The notes under the pieces are model-generated. The model worked only from the letters and a program-made list of their open reading frames with translations, was not told the DNA's origin and searched no databases. Source: Chloroflexota bacterium (GTDB taxonomy: Bacteria > Chloroflexota > Dehalococcoidia > JACVQG01 > JAHKAY01). From it: DNA of 45,845 bases. The stretch spans positions 1 to 45,845 of the forward strand of contig JAHKAY010000014.1 in the NCBI GenBank assembly GCA_018825785.1, in the 5' to 3' direction. Positions 42,409 to 45,845 of this stretch are shown here, in pieces. The position numbers were made by a program, and so were the translations under genes. How positions within the stretch are numbered: the stretch's first letter is position 1; the number at the start of each line of letters is the position of its first letter.

Positions 42409-42819
42409 CTAGATGTCAAACAGGACCTGGACCCGGTAGCCGTCCCCCTTCTCTACCTTGAGCATGTGGTGGGTTGCCGCCTTGACCCCAATCTTGATGG
42501 GGTGGCGGGAAAGGTCGGCCTTCTCGCCGTAGGCCCGGGCCACAAGGCGGGTGGGCTGAAACTCCTGGAACTCAAAGCGGGAGAAAAGCAGGTTCTCCAC
42601 ATCAAAGAGGTATATGAGCCCGTTGAGCCACTCCACCAGGAGCCCCTCCGGGTCTTCGGCCTGCAATACCAGCTCCCGGCTGGTTATCTCCTTCACGGTC
42701 TCCGGGTCGGTTATCAGGCTGAAGAGGCCCAGGGCGGCGCTGGCGAAGGCCTCCTCCAGCCCCTTGCCATGGGCCACAATGCCTATATCAGCGGTGTGCT
42801 CTATGACCTCAAACCCCAC
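42409..42819 (-). CDS. Archease (RtcB activator)
   Basis: A 136-aa archease, which speeds RtcB guanylylation and multiple turnover. Typical features: start GFEVIEHTADIGIVAHG, the conserved Asp of HTADI, the middle EWLNGLIYLFDVENLLF, and the C-terminal ATHHMLKVEKGDGYRVQVLFDI. The GTG start lies only six bases downstream of a TATAAT element, so its message is likely leaderless. It appears to be the first gene of a long minus-strand operon. Confidence 0.95.
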   Translation of the reverse strand: MGFEVIEHTADIGIVAHGKGLEEAFASAALGLFSLITDPETVKEITSRELVLQAEDPEGLLVEWLNGLIYLFDVENLLFSRFEFQEFQPTRLVARAYGEKADLSRHPIKIGVKAATHHMLKVEKGDGYRVQVLFDI

Positions 42820-42825
42820 ATGGAC

Positions 42826-42831
42826 ATTATA
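42826..42831 (-). promoter_or_regulatory. -10 element of the archease-rtcB operon, leaderless type
   Basis: Perfect TATAAT on the minus strand, six bases before the GTG start at 42819. No good -35 is visible in the GC-rich sequence upstream. Confidence 0.5.
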
Positions 42832-43121
42832 GCTTAACAGGGGGGAGGGGGCAGCCCGGAAGGGAGCTGCAGGTTTAGACTGGCCAAAACCGCAAGCGTA
42901 TCACCCGGCATTACGGAGCCAGCCCAACCCCCTGGTGGCCCCCAAGCGTCCCAACTCCGCCGGTTGAGGGAAACGGGAGTCCCGGACCGGAAGCCAGGGG
43001 CTGTGTCACCAGCGAAGACGTCATTGTAACTAATTGGAATCATTTTTTTATTGACTATTATCTAGCCCGTACCTTATACTGACTGGTTGGTGAACAATTT
43101 CACTAAAGGAGAGAAATAAGG
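42832..43121. other. Divergent intergenic region
   Basis: About 290 bp between archease and the flavoprotein gene. The left part is GC-rich without features. The right part (from about 43020) turns AT-rich and holds the flavoprotein promoter and ribosome-binding site. No small gene was recognised. Confidence 0.6.
43051..43080 (+). promoter_or_regulatory. Sigma-70-type promoter of the flavoprotein gene
   Basis: TTGACT (43051-43056), an 18-bp spacer and TATACT (43075-43080), followed by a ~35-nt leader with AAAGGAG (43105-43111) ten bases before the ATG. Confidence 0.68.
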
Positions 43122-44765
43122 ATGAGTTCAGTCAAGCAGGGGCAGAAAGGAACAACGCGAAGGGAGTTCGTCAAGGGGGCCGCCGGTGTTGCCGGGGTGG
43201 CCGCTGTGGGGGCACTGGCCAGCTGTGTGCCTCTTACACCAGTTGCGCCTGCCTCAGCAACTCCGGAGCCCCAGAAGTGGGACAGGGAAGCCGATGTGGT
43301 GGTCCTGGGGACGGGGATAGGCGCTACGGCTGCCCTGGTGGCCCATGATGGCGGTGCCAAGGTCCTGATACTGGAGAAGGCAGCCGAATTTGGCGGCACC
43401 ACCCGCATAACAGGCGGCGGGGTGGCCGTCCCCAATAACTATCTCATGAAGCAGGCTGGTATTGCTGTCACCAGGGAAAAGGCCCTCACCTATCTTAGAA
43501 GGGCCGCCGAGGGCCAGGCCTCAGAGGAGCTGATGGCCGCCTTCATAGATAACGCCAATGTGGCGGCTGAATGGCTGCGAGACAGGGCCGGTTTTGTATG
43601 GCAGCGCAGTGCATCACCCACCCCGGGTTTCGCGGACTACTATCCCTATGAGGGTACTGTCCACGCGGACCACAAGATTAGTATTCTGCGGGAGGACAAA
43701 GTTGGCGCTGGGGGAGGGCTTTCCAAGAGCTTGAAAGAGGCCATAGATAAGCGCGGTATTGAGGTCATGCTAAAAACGCCGGGCAGGAGGCTTATCACCA
43801 ATGCCGCAGGCGAGGTTATCGGGATAATAGCTGAATCCGAGGGCAAGGAGATAACAATCAAGGCCAGGCGCGCCGTCATCATCGGCACGGGTGGCTTTGA
43901 GCACAACAGGGAGATGGTGCTCCACTTCCTACGGGCGCCCATCCACGCCGCCAACTCTAGAGCCGAATGCACGGGAGACGGGCATTTGATGGCTATGGCA
44001 CTGGGGGCGGACCTGAGGAACATGAATGAGTGCTTTGGGCTGCCCTTCTTCAAACCGGTCCCCGATGCGTATTCAGGGATAGGCGACTGGCAGATGTATA
44101 GGGGGAAACCGGGCGCGGTCACAGTAAATAAGCACGGAGAAAGGATCGGCAACGAGTCCGCGGCCTATGACCCGGCAGAGAGGGCTTTCTACACCTACGA
44201 CACGGGCACTTTTGAGTGGAGAAACATTCCCTCTTTCTGCCTCTTCGATTCGGGCTATACCAAGTACTACGGTTTGCCGGGAGTAGCGGTAGGGGCTGTG
44301 CCCGCATGGATGACAAAGGCTGACACCCTTGATGCCCTGGCCACGGCCCTGAAGGTAAATGTCGCCGGGCTCAAGAGCACAATGGACACCTTCAACAGGA
44401 ACGCTAAGGAGGGGGTTGACCCTCTCTGGCACCGAGGCGAGACCGATTTTGACAAGTGGACTGCCGGTGACCTGAAGCGGACGGACATCAAGAACCCCTG
44501 TCTTGCCCCGCTGGAGACGCCGCCCTACTACGGGGCTGCAATCTGGCCAGGGATGTGTAGCACTGCTGGCGGTCTGAGGGCAAACGGGAATGCCCAGGTG
44601 CTCAACGTCTGGGGCAAGGTCATTCCCAGACTCTACGTCATAAGCGCCACCATGGCTGCTGCGACGGGTGTAGCCTATCCCTGGGGTGGCACCCCCCTTG
44701 GGCTAAGTATGACCTTCGGCTATGTTGCGGGCAAACACGCTGCCGGCCTGACCCCTTGGATGTAG
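43122..44765 (+). CDS. TAT-exported FAD flavoprotein (fumarate reductase/ketosteroid dehydrogenase-like)
   Basis: 547 aa. A twin-arginine signal (TRREFVK, 12-18) merges into a lipobox (LASC, Cys 35), suggesting a TAT-exported lipoprotein. The FAD_binding_2 fold starts at EADVVVLGTGIGATAALVA (GxGxxG 63-68). It continues with FGGTTRITGGGVAVPNNYLM and VIIGTGGFEHNREMV and ends with the FAD-contacting AAATGVAYPWGGTPLGLSMTFGYVAGKHAA. This is the fumarate reductase flavoprotein/3-oxosteroid dehydrogenase superfamily. There is no haem domain, and the substrate cannot be told from sequence. It is a single-gene unit with its own promoter and terminator. It may accept electrons from extracytoplasmic cytochromes, which is inference. 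Confidence 0.9.
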   Translation: MSSVKQGQKGTTRREFVKGAAGVAGVAAVGALASCVPLTPVAPASATPEPQKWDREADVVVLGTGIGATAALVAHDGGAKVLILEKAAEFGGTTRITGGGVAVPNNYLMKQAGIAVTREKALTYLRRAAEGQASEELMAAFIDNANVAAEWLRDRAGFVWQRSASPTPGFADYYPYEGTVHADHKISILREDKVGAGGGLSKSLKEAIDKRGIEVMLKTPGRRLITNAAGEVIGIIAESEGKEITIKARRAVIIGTGGFEHNREMVLHFLRAPIHAANSRAECTGDGHLMAMALGADLRNMNECFGLPFFKPVPDAYSGIGDWQMYRGKPGAVTVNKHGERIGNESAAYDPAERAFYTYDTGTFEWRNIPSFCLFDSGYTKYYGLPGVAVGAVPAWMTKADTLDALATALKVNVAGLKSTMDTFNRNAKEGVDPLWHRGETDFDKWTAGDLKRTDIKNPCLAPLETPPYYGAAIWPGMCSTAGGLRANGNAQVLNVWGKVIPRLYVISATMAAATGVAYPWGGTPLGLSMTFGYVAGKHAAGLTPWM

Positions 44766-44799
44766 GACCCAGCTTCTAGCTAAGGCGTAATCGCCTGGT

Positions 44800-44836
44800 G
44801 GGAGAGGCCTCAAGATTGAGGCCTCTCCCGTTTCTA
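44800..44836 (+). terminator. Strong Rho-independent terminator after the flavoprotein gene
   Basis: A perfect 13-bp stem (44800-44812 with 44817-44829: GGGAGAGGCCTCA and its complement) with an AGAT loop, followed by GTTTCT. It lies 35 bp after the stop codon. Confidence 0.88.
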
Positions 44837-44916
44837 TTGGCGGATTCCCTCCTCGCGCCGGCATGCTGGGCCATCGCCGGGCCCCAGTCCCTGTGGCGGG
44901 GCAAGCCCTCCGGGCC

Positions 44917-44945
44917 TTGATAGCAGGCGGGGATTAAAGTAGAAT
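44917..44945 (+). promoter_or_regulatory. tRNA-Lys promoter
   Basis: TTGATA (44917-44922), a 17-bp spacer and TAGAAT (44940-44945), placing transcription start about 7 bases downstream, at or just before the first base of the tRNA. Confidence 0.68.
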
Positions 44946-44952
44946 CATACTA

Positions 44953-45028
44953 GGCCCGCTAGCTCAACTGGTAGAGCAGCTGACTCTTAATCAGCAGGTT
45001 AGAGGTTCGAGTCCTCTGCGGGTCACCA
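44953..45028 (+). tRNA. tRNA-Lys (anticodon CTT), CCA encoded
   Basis: Complete cloverleaf. Acceptor GGCCCGC/GCGGGTC (one G-U), D arm GCTC-AACTGGTA-GAGC, anticodon arm GCTGA-CTCTTAA-TCAGC with anticodon CTT, T arm AGAGG-TTCGAGT-CCTCT, discriminator A and encoded CCA. Its 3' end is followed 110 bp later by a tyrosine integrase, so it is a likely attachment site. Confidence 0.95.
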
Positions 45029-45051
45029 CAGATTTGGCCAGGGGACTCAAA

Positions 45052-45108
45052 ACCTGATAACCCCTGAAAGAGGCAAATAGGGTGCAAATCTGAGTTGCAC
45101 CTGATAAC
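45052..45108 (+). repeat. Repeats between tRNA-Lys and integrase (possible att arm sites)
   Basis: A 10-bp direct repeat ACCTGATAAC occurs at 45052-45061 and 45099-45108. Between them, GGTGCAA (45081-45087) and TTGCACC (45095-45101) form a 7-bp inverted repeat. Positioned between the tRNA and the integrase, they are plausible integrase binding sites. Confidence 0.55.
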
Positions 45109-45137
45109 ATGTCGTTGAGGGGCGCCCGCAAAATGAG

Positions 45138-45725
45138 ATGGTGGTCAAAGTTCAGGTCGCAACTGGGCTCTCGGCCCTCGTGGGGCGTTTTGCCCTCTGG
45201 TGCCGGGTGGAAGGCAAGAGCCCCAGAACGGTGGACTTCTATGAGGGGAACCTAAGGCGGTTTCTCTGGTATTGCCAGAAGGAGGGTTACCCTCAGGATG
45301 TCCAAGACATTACCCCCGAGCATCTGGCAGACTTCTTCCTGTATGTTGGCGGTGCCGAGAAGAGGTGGGGGATAGGGGGCAACGGCTCGGAAAGATGCCG
45401 CCCAAAGGCCTCCAGGACCACACTTAGACACTACTATCGCAGCCTAAAGGTTTTCTTTGCCTGGTTGATTAGAGAGCGGATGCTCAATGAGTCCCCCCTG
45501 GCCAGCTTCAATGCTCCCCGCCCTGAGAAACCTCTAATCGAACCCTATACTGAAGACGAAATCCGCCAGATGCTGGACGTGTGCCAGTGGGACTGGGAGC
45601 ACAACGCCCGCTTCCTCGGCAGCCGGAACAAGGCAAACATCCTTGTTCTTCTGGACACGGGAGTCAGGCGGTCTGAGCTAGAAGGGCTGAGGCTTGAAGA
45701 CACAGACCTAGTACTACTACGTTAA
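45138..45725 (+). pseudogene. Tyrosine recombinase/integrase, truncated by an insertion
   Basis: The N-terminal SAM-like core-binding domain is present (about residues 8-125: FALWCRVEGKSPRTVDFYEGNLRRFLWYC...YYRSLKVFFAWLIRERML). The catalytic domain begins with IEPYTEDEIRQMLD and includes the first catalytic Arg (R177 in DTGVRRSELEGLRLEDTDL). Homology stops there, and the frame ends eight codons later. The Lys, HxxR, His/Trp and Tyr residues are absent, so the protein cannot recombine DNA. The break coincides with CTAG (45708-45711) and the start of an IS701-like element. Adjacent to tRNA-Lys, it is the integrase of an integrated element whose body lies to the right. Confidence 0.87.
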
Positions 45726-45845
45726 GTATGTTTGACAAAGGCCTTATGTTCAGCGCATACTATGGTCATGGATACGACACGCGCGCAACGGGAACGACTG
45801 AAGGGATTTCTGGACGACATGTTGGTGACCTTGGGCCGTTCTGAA
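45712..45845 (+). mobile_element. Left end of an IS701-like insertion sequence
   Basis: The element begins after CTAG in the integrase gene and continues past the window edge. It contains the start of a transposase. IS701-family elements are known to prefer YTAR targets such as CTAG, in line with this junction. The terminal inverted repeat cannot be confirmed because the right end is not visible. Confidence 0.55.
45762..45845 (+). CDS. Transposase N-terminus (IS701/IS4-superfamily-like), partial
   Basis: Opens with MVMDTTRAQRERLKGFLDDM and then LVTLGRSE, running off the window. A short helix ending in 'FLDDMLVTLGR' is the typical N-terminal start of IS701-type DDE transposases ('...RFLDDLAPLFGRxERR'). 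Only 28 codons are visible, so the family call rests on this motif plus the CTAG target. Start at ATG 45762 or 45768. Confidence 0.55.
   Translation, partial: MVMDTTRAQRERLKGFLDDMLVTLGRSE

Overview
The window is GC-rich bacterial DNA (roughly 60-65% GC in the housekeeping genes). It carries dense 4-bp-overlap operons, many GTG/TTG starts, citramalate-route isoleucine genes, a small LeuC/LeuD pair, an RtcB-archease pair and multiheme/NrfD redox genes. This set fits a Chloroflexota genome, most likely class Dehalococcoidia. That placement is inferred from gene content and protein flavour, not from a marker gene.

Layout. 1-704 is accessory: a transposase fragment, a stray copy of the ilvB 3' end and an AT-richer unknown gene. 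811-3243 is leuS. 3320-5953 (minus) encodes a hexaheme cytochrome, a four-cluster ferredoxin and an NrfD membrane subunit, which together would link periplasmic electron carriers to quinone. 6076-10187 is a signalling block: a degenerate receiver protein, a NarL-type regulator, a NarX-like kinase that carries a CxxCH haem c motif, and a divergent HAMP kinase. 10188-10821 is a 634-bp gap with a tRNA 3' remnant, a tandem repeat, a good promoter and a structured leader in front of a secreted, membrane-anchored protein. 11653-16101 (minus) is a tsaC/sua5-rpiB-ilvD-ilvB operon.

16196-24122 (plus) is guaA, then an AT-richer restriction-modification pair, then purine genes (a purD-purE fusion, purB, purC, purS). 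24156-32474 is ilvN-ilvC-leuA-leuC-leuD-leuB-cimA plus a GGDEF gene, starting from a very good promoter. With ilvD and ilvB this covers nearly all of the Val/Leu/Ile pathway. The acetolactate synthase large and small subunits are unusually far apart and on opposite strands. The final aminotransferase is not seen.

32529-42819 is a long minus-strand run: archease, RtcB, a SagB-like nitroreductase, a MacA-like adaptor with two 33-residue repeat arrays, a MacB-type ATPase and permease, a three-GAF histidine kinase, a receiver protein and a small coiled-coil protein. 43122-44765 is a TAT-exported flavoprotein with its own promoter and terminator. The right end holds an intact tRNA-Lys(CTT) followed by a tyrosine integrase cut off by an IS701-like element at a CTAG site.

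The most notable signals are the repeat-expanded adaptor, the haem-motif kinase next to the multiheme/NrfD genes, the structured leader at 10655-10776, the PurD-PurE fusion that keeps an internal ribosome-binding site, the leaderless-type promoters, the isolated RM pair, and the two tRNA-associated integration scars.
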